From a virus, in IMG/VR virus record IMGVR_UViG_3300009082_000017, positions 96,043-160,042 of that record: 64,000 nucleotides of DNA; one strand, 5' to 3'. The notes below the pieces were generated by a model, which ran no database searches, was not told the DNA's origin, and saw only the letters and a list, made by a program, of their open reading frames with translations. Shown in pieces: positions 26,063 through 34,234 of this stretch. A program made the translations under genes and the position numbers. The first letter of the stretch is position 1, and every line of letters starts with the position of its first letter.

Positions 26063-27211
26063 ATTATATATAAAACGATTTTTGTTCCAGTGAAATGCAA
26101 TAAAAAAGATTTTGAATACATAAAAACTTTAAATAAAATTTCTGCAAATGTGTGGAATTATTGTGTTGAAATAGACAAAGAAAATGGTCAAAAATTAACT
26201 TTATCGCAATTAGAATTTATGACTAAAAATAAATTTCCATTACATGCAAAAGGAATACATCATATTGTTTTTAAATATTTGAATGCAAGGAAGTCAATGT
26301 GGGAAGTTATTAAAAAGAATAAAGACAATGGAAATAAAATAACCTTACCATATAGATTAAAAGAATATATGCCCACTGGTTGGGATTCACAGGCAATACA
26401 TCCAGAATATGACAATAATAAAATTAGGCTTACTTGCATTTTGGGTAGAGGACAAATTGTTTGCAAAGTTAAATCAATACCCAACAATATCGCAGAGATT
26501 GAATTGGTCTATAAAGACGAATATTATTTATCTATCAAATATAAAGAAGAAAATGATACAAATTTAATTCAATCGGATAATATTGCTAGTATTGACCTTG
26601 GAGAAATTCATGCAATTACAAGCATTGACAAATTTGGGAATTGTGTTATAGTTACTAATAGAAAGATTCGTAGTTTAATTAGATTAAAAGATAAAAGACA
26701 AGGCGAATTACAATCTTTAAGATCAAAATGCGTCAAAGGAAGCAAACAATCTAAAAAATATACAAAAGCAATTTATGATATTAAATATGAGTTTGATAAC
26801 AAAATTTTGGATGCGCTTCACAAACAAACAAATTTATACGTCAAATGGTGTAGAAGTCATAAAATTTCGAAAGTTTATTATGGAGATTTAGATACCACTA
26901 CTAGAAACAGCAAAGGCAAGAAAAGTCAAAAAATAAATCATAAATTAAGTATGTGGAGATTTGGTATATTAATTAAACAACTTCAATATAAACTTTTTCA
27001 ATATGGTATTGTAATGGAAGAAATAAGTGAAGCATATACAAGCCAAACTTGCCCAAATTGTGGCAATAGAAAAAAGACGGGAAGTAGAAACTATTCTTGT
27101 AAGTGTGGATACATTCAACACAGAGATATTGTAGGTGCAATAAATATATTGAATTTTAATACAGATACTGATTTAAAAATGTATAAAAACAAGGTATATC
27201 TACAAATCTAG
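26063..27211 (+). CDS. TnpB-like RNA-guided nuclease with complete zinc ribbon
   Basis: About 382 aa. ASIDLGEIHAITSID is RuvC-I; EEISEAYTSQTCPNCG holds the RuvC-II Glu and the first zinc pair; CKCGYIQHRDIVGAINIL holds the second pair and the RuvC-III Asp. AAGGAGG (26051-26057) is placed for an ATT start at 26063; the in-frame TTG at 26036 has no such site. It differs from the TnpB at 1357 in having the zinc ribbon. No tnpA is adjacent. Confidence 0.88.
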   Translation: MIYKTIFVPVKCNKKDFEYIKTLNKISANVWNYCVEIDKENGQKLTLSQLEFMTKNKFPLHAKGIHHIVFKYLNARKSMWEVIKKNKDNGNKITLPYRLKEYMPTGWDSQAIHPEYDNNKIRLTCILGRGQIVCKVKSIPNNIAEIELVYKDEYYLSIKYKEENDTNLIQSDNIASIDLGEIHAITSIDKFGNCVIVTNRKIRSLIRLKDKRQGELQSLRSKCVKGSKQSKKYTKAIYDIKYEFDNKILDALHKQTNLYVKWCRSHKISKVYYGDLDTTTRNSKGKKSQKINHKLSMWRFGILIKQLQYKLFQYGIVMEEISEAYTSQTCPNCGNRKKTGSRNYSCKCGYIQHRDIVGAINILNFNTDTDLKMYKNKVYLQI

Positions 27212-27229
27212 AAATAGTGAGTAGTAGAA

Positions 27230-27356
27230 GTTGACGTTATCAACCTAGTTTAAAGACTGGTGGTTTCTTATTAGAAAAAATTTGGCTATTGCCAAAAATA
27301 ACGGAAGTGTTCTTTTGTTACATAACAAATAAAAAGTAGCAAATATATTATTTGCT
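27230..27356 (+). ncRNA. hairpin-rich region after tnpB, candidate guide-RNA 3' region
   Basis: Four hairpins follow the stop without a gene: GTTGA/TCAAC (27230-27244), TTTGGC/GCCAAA (27281-27296), TTTGTT/AACAAA (27314-27329) and AGCAAATA/TATTTGCT (27338-27356). Guide RNAs of TnpB systems arise from this position. The RNA boundaries cannot be set. Confidence 0.35.
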
Positions 27357-27377
27357 CAAATTATTTAAGGAGAAAAT

Positions 27378-27596
27378 ATGAACAACGAATATCAAGACTG
27401 GCGATCCATTCTCAATCCACCTACAAAAGATGGTGAGATTTGGATTTATGCTTATATTTGGGACGACGGATGGTGTATCATTAGAAAATATTATTACATG
27501 TCTGAGGGATTCAAAAAAGGTACGGCAAGATGGATGCCCATTATAGTTCCTCAACCACCTACCGATGTAGATTTTAGTTTATATGAAACCCCATAA
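27378..27596 (+). CDS. DUF551-like small protein
   Basis: 72 aa. DWRSILNPPTKDGEIW at the start and ARWMPIIVPQPPTD near the end resemble the DUF551 pattern common in phages and prophages. The TAA is inside the dyad repeat 27592-27611. Confidence 0.55.
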   Translation: MNNEYQDWRSILNPPTKDGEIWIYAYIWDDGWCIIRKYYYMSEGFKKGTARWMPIIVPQPPTDVDFSLYETP

Positions 27597-27611
27597 AACG
27601 ACTGTTTCATG
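27592..27611. repeat. ATGAAA-N6-TTTCAT dyad family, middle-region copies
   Basis: Copies at 27592-27611, 28593-28612, 28940-28959, 31186-31205, 32893-32912, 33209-33228, 33696-33715, 34517-34536, 34807-34826, 35092-35111, 35396-35415, 35614-35633, 36767-36786. When the left arm is ATAAAA (TAA stop) the right arm stays TTTCAT, leaving one mismatch; TTTTAT right arms keep G-U pairing in RNA. Confidence 0.9.
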
Positions 27612-27630
27612 CGCAAAAAAAGGAAAATAA

Positions 27631-27807
27631 ATGAAAAAATCTAAAAAAGCAAAATTAGTAATCACAGAAAAACAATATACTAAAAAAGAATGTCAACTTA
27701 CTTGCCCACATTGTCATACTGAATTTCATTATATGAATGGATTTGATGAAAATATTTTATTATACAAATGTACTCAATGTGGAAATTCTATTAGACTATA
27801 TGATTAA
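27631..27807 (+). CDS. small zinc-ribbon protein, 58 aa
   Basis: CPHC and CTQC, 26 residues apart, give a two-knuckle zinc ribbon. The N-terminus is Lys-rich. The ATG follows AAAGGAAAATAA. Confidence 0.6.
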   Translation: MKKSKKAKLVITEKQYTKKECQLTCPHCHTEFHYMNGFDENILLYKCTQCGNSIRLYD

Positions 27808-27819
27808 GGATAAAATAAA

Positions 27820-27966
27820 ATGCCCCTAGATAGAGACCTAGAAGATACTCGTGACGAAGAATCATATCAAAACTATTCTGATGAAAAAGAAGAAGCATTT
27901 TGGGATGAGGTTGATTATGAATATGATAGAATGATGGATGATAAAATGGATAAAGAAAATTGGTGA
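27820..27966 (+). CDS. very acidic small protein, 48 aa
   Basis: Over 40 percent Asp and Glu, with Met and Tyr, starting MPLDRDLED. AAGGATAAAATAAA precedes the ATG. Very acidic phage peptides sometimes mimic DNA, but there is no direct evidence of that here. Confidence 0.5.
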   Translation: MPLDRDLEDTRDEESYQNYSDEKEEAFWDEVDYEYDRMMDDKMDKENW

Positions 27967-27971
27967 AAAAT

Positions 27972-28130
27972 ATGACTGATCAACCGGCTGATAGTTATTG
28001 TAAAGGATGTAAATTTTTGAAATTAATTTATGAATTGGATGACAGGCAATATTATTTTGGATGTGAAAGCAAAATGACTTGTGATAAAATTAAAGAAAGT
28101 GAAGAAAACAAAAATGGCAGAGAAAACTAA
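27972..28130 (+). CDS. small Cys-containing protein, 52 aa
   Basis: CKGC near the N-terminus with later single cysteines (FGCESKMTC) suggests metal binding. It overlaps the following gene by 17 bases. Confidence 0.5.
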   Translation: MTDQPADSYCKGCKFLKLIYELDDRQYYFGCESKMTCDKIKESEENKNGREN

Positions 28131-28317
28131 CCCTATCTATAAAATTTGTACTTGTTGCCAAACCCCATTCCACTATACTAAAAAATGGAATGACAAAATT
28201 CTCGAACAAGAAGCCATCAAACGATATGGTGATACTGTGGTGAAGCAAGAGGGTGTTGAAATTTGTAAGAAGTGTTGGGATGGGTTGGAGAAACCGGAAG
28301 GAAATAAAAATGATTGA
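28114..28317 (+). CDS. small zinc-binding protein, 67 aa
   Basis: CTCC near the N-terminus and CKKC near the C-terminus form a probable zinc site. ATG 28114 is chosen; an upstream in-frame GTG at 28081 lies inside the preceding gene. It overlaps the next gene by eight bases. Confidence 0.55.
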   Translation: MAEKTNPIYKICTCCQTPFHYTKKWNDKILEQEAIKRYGDTVVKQEGVEICKKCWDGLEKPEGNKND

Positions 28318-28597
28318 TGCTGAAAAATTAAGAATTATTACTAAAGAAGGTAGTATTAAAAAAGAAAAAACAATTTTGGAAAAAATCAATGATTTTATTG
28401 AATATGTAGAAAAAGAAATAAAATATAAAGCGTCAAATGGATTTTATTCTGCAAAAATTGATCCTATTAATTTTGATAAAAATTTAATAGACACAAAAAT
28501 AATCAATGAAATTAGAAAAAAACTAGAAAATTTTGGCTATAAAGTTGAAATGGATTATATTAGTGATGATATTTATATTAGTTGGTATAATTCATGA
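28310..28597 (+). CDS. hypothetical protein, 95 aa
   Basis: The ATG follows AAGGAAATAAAA. It is Lys- and Ile-rich with a probable helix-then-strand layout. The TGA (28595-28597) is inside the dyad repeat 28593-28612. Confidence 0.6.
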   Translation: MIDAEKLRIITKEGSIKKEKTILEKINDFIEYVEKEIKYKASNGFYSAKIDPINFDKNLIDTKIINEIRKKLENFGYKVEMDYISDDIYISWYNS

Positions 28598-28630
28598 AAC
28601 CGGTATTTCATGTGGTAAAAAGGATAAAAA

Positions 28631-28936
28631 ATGACAAAAAATAAATGTATATATGAAAAATGGGGTGTATATTTTGCTCAGGGATGTACGGATCAACATA
28701 TATCAGAGCACACTTGTAGTGATTGGTGCATATGCCCAAAATGCGGAAAAGAAATTGAATTTTATGTTGAGCCAGAAGAGTACAGAGAAAAACAACCAGA
28801 AATTTATGAGGATGTAACTAGTGAAAAATGGTTCGCTGAAATAGTTTTTGAAGATGGAGAGCGCATTAAAGCTATTGGGAATTCTAAAATGGATGTTACT
28901 TTGAGATGGAATAGACTGCAAAGAGAATTATTATAA
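28631..28936 (+). CDS. small protein with Cys pairs, 101 aa
   Basis: CSDWCICPKCGKE in the first half is a likely zinc knuckle. The C-terminal half (WFAEIVFEDGERIKAIGNS) looks like a small beta domain. Function unknown. Confidence 0.6.
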   Translation: MTKNKCIYEKWGVYFAQGCTDQHISEHTCSDWCICPKCGKEIEFYVEPEEYREKQPEIYEDVTSEKWFAEIVFEDGERIKAIGNSKMDVTLRWNRLQRELL

Positions 28937-28968
28937 CCCCACGAAAGAACCATTTCATGAACTTGATT

Positions 28969-29008
28969 AAATTGGTATCTTGACAAGTACATCAAAGTAT
29001 GATAAACT
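28969..29008 (+). promoter_or_regulatory. promoter with AAATTGGTATC box abutting -35
   Basis: The box AAATTGGTATC (28969-28979) runs directly into TTGACA (28980-28985); 17 bases later is TAAACT (29003-29008) with TGA before it. Confidence 0.78.
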
Positions 29009-29043
29009 TATTAAAATTGAATTTACATTAAGGAGAAAATATT

Positions 29044-29346
29044 ATGAGTAGCAATAAAGGTATGAAAAATTTAGATATTGAAAGTATGAAAGGCGATATT
29101 AATAGTGACGAGAATACAACAAATGCAATAGACGACTTTGAACCAACCGACGCAGAATTACAAGAAATGATGAAAGAACTCCACATCGAAGAAGAAGCAG
29201 AAACCAAGAATAAAATTTTAGAAGACTGGTCGGAAGTGACTTGTATTTCTTGCTTAAAGCCAGTAGACTTAATGAAGGCAGTTTTCATTGATGAAGCACC
29301 TTACCATAAACATTGTGCAGAAGAAGAGTTGCGATATGAAGACTAG
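29044..29346 (+). CDS. small acidic protein with C-terminal zinc motif, 100 aa
   Basis: First gene after the promoter at 28980. The N-terminal half is very acidic; CISC...YHKHC near the end resembles half of a LIM-type zinc finger. It overlaps the next gene by 11 bases. Confidence 0.6.
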   Translation: MSSNKGMKNLDIESMKGDINSDENTTNAIDDFEPTDAELQEMMKELHIEEEAETKNKILEDWSEVTCISCLKPVDLMKAVFIDEAPYHKHCAEEELRYED

Positions 29347-29554
29347 TATTACACAAAACGAATACGAATTACTTACTTTTTTAAAATCGCAACAAGATCA
29401 ATTGGAACGTATGTCTAACCGTATGTATTATTATGCAAAGAAACTCTTAGAATTAGAAGATGACAACTGGCTCACAGATTACTTTAATGATACTATTGGT
29501 GTTACGGCGTTTTTGAATCAAGTTGGTATTGATATTGATACGAAAAACCCTTGA
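29336..29554 (+). CDS. hypothetical protein, 72 aa, helical
   Basis: ATG 29336 is chosen because the in-frame ATG at 29288 lies deep in the previous gene. The -35 box of the recombinase promoter overlaps its stop codon. Confidence 0.5.
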   Translation: MKTSITQNEYELLTFLKSQQDQLERMSNRMYYYAKKLLELEDDNWLTDYFNDTIGVTAFLNQVGIDIDTKNP

Positions 29555-29579
29555 CAGATAGCGAATAATGTAGTAAACT
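29551..29579 (+). promoter_or_regulatory. promoter of the tyrosine recombinase gene
   Basis: TTGACA 29551-29556, 17 bases, TAAACT 29574-29579; there is no TGn here, unlike most others. AAAACCC is directly upstream. Confidence 0.72.
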
Positions 29580-29604
29580 TATCTTATAGAAAAGGAGGCA
29601 TCAC

Positions 29605-30555
29605 ATGGTTACTGAAAAAAATAAAAAAGAACTCAAAATAATTGAGAAAAAAGAATTAGATAAATTCTTGCATCGCAAGTCTATTAAGTCTGAGCATACT
29701 AGGAAGTCATACAAAAATTGCATTGGACAATTGTTTGATCATTATAATATTGAAACGATAGAAGATTATCAAAAACTCACATTGTCTAATTTCGAAGATT
29801 ATCTTAATTCTTTACCAATCAAAGATGCCTCGTATAATCAACACCTTCGCTCTCTAAAGGTTTTCTCGTCTTGGTTAAAGAAGCATGATAAAATTCAAGA
29901 AGATATCCTCCAACCAATTAAATTGACTAAGGTAAACGCAGTTACTGGCGATAAAGAATATGATAAGAAAAGACGAGCGAAAGAAAAGTTATATCTTACA
30001 GATAATGAAATTCAAAAAATGATTGCTGTGTCAAAAAATATAAATTCTAAATTAGCTATTGCCCTTATGGGGTATATGGGACTTCGCAGAGAAGAACTTG
30101 TTGGTTTGACTATCACAGATGTTCATGGAGATTTCTTAGGGATTCCAGGGAAAGGCGGTACATACGAAGAAAGAAAAATGCCTCCTGCTGTAAAGTTTTT
30201 GGTAAATGAATATTTGAAAACCAGAAATAATAATTCTGAATATCTTATCGTTTCAAAAGTTGGGCAACATCAAATTACAAATACCAATTCTATTTATGAA
30301 AGGATCAAATCTGCCGGAAGAAAAGCTGGAATTGATGCCGAAAAAATGAAATTAGTTACCCCACATACAATGAGACGAAGTACTGCTTGTAATGCTGTAC
30401 TTAGGGGTGTTCCAAGTACTGTAGTCAAAGAGATGCTTAGGCATCAACGACAAGTTACAACTGATATCTATTTGGAAGCGTTAAAAGGATCTGAGGCAGT
30501 TGATGCAGCTTTTGATTCACAACCAATGCCCGATATGTCAGTTTTGATGGTATAG
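29605..30555 (+). CDS. tyrosine recombinase (XerC/XerD-like integrase)
   Basis: 316 aa. An N-terminal core-binding domain (residues about 15-100) precedes the catalytic domain with Arg161 (GYMGLRREEL), Lys183 (PGKGG), His254 and Arg257 (PHTMRR), His280 (MLRHQ) and the nucleophile Tyr289 (DIYLEAL). All six catalytic positions are filled. It may integrate the phage, resolve dimers or serve recombination at a repeat. No repressor or clear attachment site is visible next to it. Confidence 0.92.
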   Translation: MVTEKNKKELKIIEKKELDKFLHRKSIKSEHTRKSYKNCIGQLFDHYNIETIEDYQKLTLSNFEDYLNSLPIKDASYNQHLRSLKVFSSWLKKHDKIQEDILQPIKLTKVNAVTGDKEYDKKRRAKEKLYLTDNEIQKMIAVSKNINSKLAIALMGYMGLRREELVGLTITDVHGDFLGIPGKGGTYEERKMPPAVKFLVNEYLKTRNNNSEYLIVSKVGQHQITNTNSIYERIKSAGRKAGIDAEKMKLVTPHTMRRSTACNAVLRGVPSTVVKEMLRHQRQVTTDIYLEALKGSEAVDAAFDSQPMPDMSVLMV

Positions 30556-30564
30556 GAGAATAAC

Positions 30565-30798
30565 ATGGAAATCGAATTATCTAAACTAGAATGGGAAAGA
30601 TTTTTAACCTACCATGAAGAAAAATATGGTGAGTATGGATGGTATCCAAATTTAACCGGAGTAAACGTAGTAGATAGAAATACTGGTAAGTTGGTTGGAT
30701 TTCGTCAAAATATTCCAGAGCGATGTTTTATTTTGGAAGAATGGTTAGTGGGGACACCATGGGAAAAATTTGTAAGTGTAACCACGGTTACTAATTAA
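30565..30798 (+). CDS. hypothetical protein, 77 aa
   Basis: The ATG follows AGGAGAATAAC. Compact and Trp/Tyr-rich (EYGWYPNLTGVNVV). No family recognised. Confidence 0.55.
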   Translation: MEIELSKLEWERFLTYHEEKYGEYGWYPNLTGVNVVDRNTGKLVGFRQNIPERCFILEEWLVGTPWEKFVSVTTVTN

Positions 30799-30809
30799 AA
30801 GGATAAAAA

Positions 30810-30917
30810 ATGAATATTTTTAATATGTTGATAATTCTGTTCCTTGTGTTAATGTTTTTTATTAGTTTGACTATTGATTCAAAATATTATAATAAATCGA
30901 CAGGGGAGTTGCCATAA
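30810..30917 (+). CDS. very small membrane peptide, 35 aa
   Basis: AAAAGGATAAAAA precedes the ATG. Residues 3-22 are fully hydrophobic, followed by DSKYYNKSTGELP. The stop overlaps the next ATG by one base, which supports it as a translated unit. Confidence 0.5.
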   Translation: MNIFNMLIILFLVLMFFISLTIDSKYYNKSTGELP

Positions 30918-31195
30918 TGACACATGTTACGGTTCATCAACTTACAGCAAGAAATAGTGAGAAAGTTTTCTTAAATGTCGATAATGATGTTTATGGATGT
31001 GTTAGTGTTTGGGGATCTTGTTATCAAAGACGAACATTTTTAATTCAAAAAGATTGTGATTTTTATCTTATGCAATTTGAAAATGATGAGTATTATAAAG
31101 AATGGCAAGAAAGCGAATCTGGTAAATTTTGGAAAGATGCAAGAATAACAGAAATTTTACCAATTATTAAAGATGATTATTACACCATGAAATAG
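30917..31195 (+). CDS. hypothetical protein, 92 aa
   Basis: The ATG overlaps the preceding stop; GGGGAG lies upstream. No motif. It ends in YYTMK, where the final codons and stop run through a dyad repeat (31186-31205). Confidence 0.55.
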   Translation: MTHVTVHQLTARNSEKVFLNVDNDVYGCVSVWGSCYQRRTFLIQKDCDFYLMQFENDEYYKEWQESESGKFWKDARITEILPIIKDDYYTMK

Positions 31196-31225
31196 AGATT
31201 TCATTCGGTTGAAGAAAGATAAATT

Positions 31226-31444
31226 ATGAGTAAACCTATTATTACAGAAATTAGTGACGAAGATGGTCTTTATGAAATTAGAGAAGATTATTTGGGTAAA
31301 GAAATTATTCCTTGTAAAGACGTAGAAAAATGGGGGAATAATAGTTTTTTTGGAAATAAATTGAATGGATTTATGTCTGGCCATTTTATAGTGGATGGTA
31401 GAGAAACTTGTTTCTTTGCTGTAAAATATGGAAAGGGAAAATAA
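31226..31444 (+). CDS. hypothetical protein, 72 aa
   Basis: GAAGAAAGATAAATT precedes the ATG. A mixed alpha/beta composition with no known motif. Confidence 0.55.
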   Translation: MSKPIITEISDEDGLYEIREDYLGKEIIPCKDVEKWGNNSFFGNKLNGFMSGHFIVDGRETCFFAVKYGKGK

Positions 31445-31445
31445 T

Positions 31446-31925
31446 ATGTCACAACACTACGACTTAATTACAGAAATAAAAAATCTACCCTTTAACATCA
31501 AAAATATTTTTGATTGGTCAAAAGTACTCTGGAATAATTTCGATTGGAGTGGTGATTTTCTTCTTGAAATTATCGAGTATAAATTAAAGAGAATGAAGCA
31601 GTATATGGAAGTTGATACTTTTGTTTGCAAAGAATCGGCTAAAGAAGATATTGACCAGATCAATTCTTGTTTAGAAGCATGTAGAAACTTGATATCAAAT
31701 GATTTTGAAAGTGATTTGGCAATAAAACATTATGATAAATACCCAATTAAATATGAACGTTACGTTGACGAAAAAGGACTTAGGCATACAGTTTGGAAGA
31801 ATATGGGCGAACAAGAAAAAATAGAGTTTGATGAAATGACAAAATTAATTGATGAATATCAAGAAAAATATAAACACCAATTATTCGACACCTTGCGTGA
31901 AAAATATAATTGGTGGGGAGATTAG
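31446..31925 (+). CDS. hypothetical protein, 159 aa
   Basis: ATG 31446 has GAAAGGGA upstream. Helical and rich in Trp/Lys/Glu; no family recognised. The next gene follows after one base. Confidence 0.6.
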   Translation: MSQHYDLITEIKNLPFNIKNIFDWSKVLWNNFDWSGDFLLEIIEYKLKRMKQYMEVDTFVCKESAKEDIDQINSCLEACRNLISNDFESDLAIKHYDKYPIKYERYVDEKGLRHTVWKNMGEQEKIEFDEMTKLIDEYQEKYKHQLFDTLREKYNWWGD

Positions 31926-31926
31926 T

Positions 31927-32274
31927 ATGACACATTGGAATCACCGTGTAGTAAAGAAAGAATATCCTGAAAGTGCAGAGGTGTACACAGAATACTCTAT
32001 TCGAGAAGTCTTCTATAATGATGATGGAACAATCTACGCCTACACCGAAAACCCTATGGAAACTCGTGGAGAATCATTAGATTCGTTGCGAGAATATCTT
32101 ATGAGATGTTTGAAGGCTTTGGATCAGCCTGTTTTGGTAGATGGTGAGGTTGAGTTTAATGATGGTGGTGAAGAATGGAATGAGGAGTTTGGGCCATTCA
32201 ACAGCATGGAAGAATTAATGAAAGCTCTTGAAGCAGAAGATGAAGAAAATGAGGATGAAGATGCAATCGTTTGA
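31927..32274 (+). CDS. small protein of the HWNHR family, copy 1
   Basis: 115 aa. MTHWNHRVV...EYSIREVFYNDDG is shared with the gene at 32646 (MSHWNHRIV...EYSIREVHY). The C-terminal tail is very acidic (EDEENEDEDAIV). Such small proteins recur in bacteria and phages without known function. Confidence 0.65.
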   Translation: MTHWNHRVVKKEYPESAEVYTEYSIREVFYNDDGTIYAYTENPMETRGESLDSLREYLMRCLKALDQPVLVDGEVEFNDGGEEWNEEFGPFNSMEELMKALEAEDEENEDEDAIV

Positions 32275-32665
32275 TACAGGGAAGGATGATGCGAGATACC
32301 GCGAATTACAAAATGCTTGGTCTGATGATAAGATTACTTGGAAGCAATTTCAAAAAGCCGAAGAGTATAAGTTTAGTTTAAATCAATTATTGTTTTGGGA
32401 TAGTTGTAGTTTTTGGGATAAGGTTATGGTTGTGTTTGGTAGAAAAGAATATCCAGATCAAGATATTTATGATACTAGAAGTGTATATTTTCAGGAAAGA
32501 GAAAAAATTATTAGTAAAGTAATAAAATATGGTTATGATAATAATATTCAATTTTCTTTCAAGCAAATGAAAAGTTTTGATCCATTACATGATAGAAATT
32601 ATAAAGAAAATTGGAAAGAGTTTGTGAAACAAAATGAGGTCAAAGATGTCTCATTGGAATCATAG
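32261..32665 (+). CDS. hypothetical protein, about 134 aa
   Basis: The frame is open from 32228 with several Met codons overlapping the previous gene; ATG 32261 (MQSFDTGKDD) gives the smallest overlap. It is aromatic-rich with no motif, and overlaps the next gene by 20 bases. Confidence 0.5.
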   Translation: MQSFDTGKDDARYRELQNAWSDDKITWKQFQKAEEYKFSLNQLLFWDSCSFWDKVMVVFGRKEYPDQDIYDTRSVYFQEREKIISKVIKYGYDNNIQFSFKQMKSFDPLHDRNYKENWKEFVKQNEVKDVSLES

Positions 32666-32897
32666 AATTGTTTTAAAAGTTTATCCTTCTGGGGAAGCAG
32701 AATATTCTATTAGGGAAGTACATTATAAAAGTGAGGATGATTCTAATCCAGTATCATATAGCGCAAATCCACAACCTCCTTGTTCTGACACACCAAATGG
32801 ATTGAAATGGTATTTGGAAAAATCATTGGAAGCTTTTGAAAAGCCTACTTTGTTTGAGGGGCAAATTACAGAGTTTGAGAAGAATAAGTTTCAATGA
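32646..32897 (+). CDS. small protein of the HWNHR family, copy 2
   Basis: 83 aa, a paralogue of the gene at 31927: same HWNHR start, EYSIREV strand, and the position of FEKPTLFEGQI matches DQPVLVDGEV. The two flank one unrelated gene. The TGA lies in the dyad repeat 32893-32912. Confidence 0.65.
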   Translation: MSHWNHRIVLKVYPSGEAEYSIREVHYKSEDDSNPVSYSANPQPPCSDTPNGLKWYLEKSLEAFEKPTLFEGQITEFEKNKFQ

Positions 32898-32943
32898 AAC
32901 AGTAGTTTTATGGGGAAGTAAAATATAAAAATAGGAGATGAAA

Positions 32944-33213
32944 ATGAGTAAAGAAAATGAACTAGAAAAAAGAATAGAAATTCTTGAAAAAGAAATTAGT
33001 GATATAAAAGAAAACATGAAGAAAAGAAGTGCATACATTATCACTAGGCTTTCTTGCGGAGTATGGAGACAATATTGGAATGAAAGGGCACAATGTTATT
33101 CTCGTTCTTTCTCTGATGCCACATTCTTTTCGGAAGAAGAAAAGAAAGTATACACTCGTAAATTAATGAGTGGTGAGTGGAGAAAGATTTCTTCGTTTTT
33201 GGATTTTCAATAA
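32944..33213 (+). CDS. hypothetical protein with N-terminal coiled coil, 89 aa
   Basis: AGGAG (32933-32937) fits ATG 32944 better than ATG 32938. Heptad-like ELEKRIEILEKEISDIKENM is a probable coiled coil. The C-terminal part is unassigned. The stop lies in a dyad repeat (33209-33228). Confidence 0.6.
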   Translation: MSKENELEKRIEILEKEISDIKENMKKRSAYIITRLSCGVWRQYWNERAQCYSRSFSDATFFSEEEKKVYTRKLMSGEWRKISSFLDFQ

Positions 33214-33232
33214 AATAATAATTTCATTAGGT

Positions 33233-33248
33233 TAAATTGGGTGGCAAC
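33233..33248 (+). repeat. left arm of a long-range inverted repeat around the gene at 33272
   Basis: TAAATTGGGTGGCAAC pairs with GTTGCCACCTAATTTA at 33676-33691: 15 of 16 positions are complementary and the last is a G-U pair in RNA. Confidence 0.7.
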
Positions 33249-33271
33249 GGAAAAGGAAAAGGTGAATACAT

Positions 33272-33661
33272 ATGGAAAATGTAAAGAATTTTGATAAAAT
33301 GAACGACGCCTTAAATAATATATTTTCAAATGGTAGTCAACCATACCACATTGACTATGAAAGAAGTTATGGCAATTTATTTGGGAATGATATAAAAAGT
33401 GCTGTAAAATTTTATTTGAGATTAGGATCTGAAGTAATGTATCCTAGTGATAAATATGCAGGATTTGTTTTATATCCTCAAGCCCTTAATCCGTTTTTAC
33501 GAATTATGGAGACTATGGGAGAATCAAGAAATATTATTATTCTTCCTGGTTTTGATCAAGAGACTGGAGACAAGGAATTCCCAAATCGTCCAGCATACTT
33601 AATTATAAAAGTTCCAAATCAAGTAACTTATCCCACAGATATCGCAATGGGAAAAATATAA
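33272..33661 (+). CDS. hypothetical protein, 129 aa, inside an inverted-repeat cassette
   Basis: The ATG follows AAAAGGTGAATACAT. No motif; the middle (YPQALNPFLRIMETMG) looks globular. It is the only gene enclosed by the inverted repeat 33233-33248/33676-33691, suggesting either a small mobile cassette or a message folded into one loop. Confidence 0.6.
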   Translation: MENVKNFDKMNDALNNIFSNGSQPYHIDYERSYGNLFGNDIKSAVKFYLRLGSEVMYPSDKYAGFVLYPQALNPFLRIMETMGESRNIIILPGFDQETGDKEFPNRPAYLIIKVPNQVTYPTDIAMGKI

Positions 33662-33675
33662 TTAATTAAAGTTAG

Positions 33676-33691
33676 GTTGCCACCTAATTTA
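33676..33691 (+). repeat. right arm of the inverted repeat around the gene at 33272
   Basis: GTTGCCACCTAATTTA, complementary to 33233-33248 with one G-U wobble. A dyad repeat follows five bases later, as one precedes the left arm. Confidence 0.7.
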
Positions 33692-33755
33692 GTCCAATGA
33701 AATGCCCGATTCATGGAAATATATAAAAAATAAAATATTAAACAAGGAGAATATA

Positions 33756-33923
33756 ATGGAAGAGACTGTTACAATTAGTAAGGCTAAATGGAATAAATTA
33801 GTTAATGCAGACATGTTGTTGGGTATTCTACAAGATTATGGTGTAGATAATTGGAGTGGATATTCAGAAGCCATGGAAGAGTATGAAGACGCTTTGAGAG
33901 ATTGCGCTGAAACGGAAGAATAA
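33756..33923 (+). CDS. small acidic protein, 55 aa
   Basis: AAGGAGAATATA precedes ATG 33756; the longer upstream frame has no ribosome binding site. TISKAKWNKLVNADMLLGIL suggests a helix. Function unknown. Confidence 0.55.
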   Translation: MEETVTISKAKWNKLVNADMLLGILQDYGVDNWSGYSEAMEEYEDALRDCAETEE

Positions 33924-33924
33924 T

Positions 33925-34233
33925 ATGAAAACAAAATGCTATTGTGTTTATTGCCCCAAACATCCATTCTTTGAACGTCAAAAAGAATTTGGACAAATTT
34001 CTGGATGGCACGCAAATATGTATAGCCCTATCCATTTCGACATGACTGCCGGTGCAGATGTTGAATGTCTTGATCCAAAAAGTGATGCTTTCTATGATTT
34101 GGAAGTTGAACCAGAAGATCATGAATTCAAGACATGTGCTTATGGTGACGGTAGTGCCGAAACAGGAACTAGTGGATGTGGTTGGGAAATTGATGCCTAT
34201 TGTGGTAATGAAGAGTATAAGGAGTTAGAGTAA
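33925..34233 (+). CDS. Cys-rich hypothetical protein, 102 aa
   Basis: CYCVYCPKH at the N-terminus and further Cys residues (CAYGDG, SGCGWEIDAYCG) suggest a metal-binding fold. No family recognised. It starts one base after the previous stop. Confidence 0.55.
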   Translation: MKTKCYCVYCPKHPFFERQKEFGQISGWHANMYSPIHFDMTAGADVECLDPKSDAFYDLEVEPEDHEFKTCAYGDGSAETGTSGCGWEIDAYCGNEEYKELE

Positions 34234-34234
34234 A

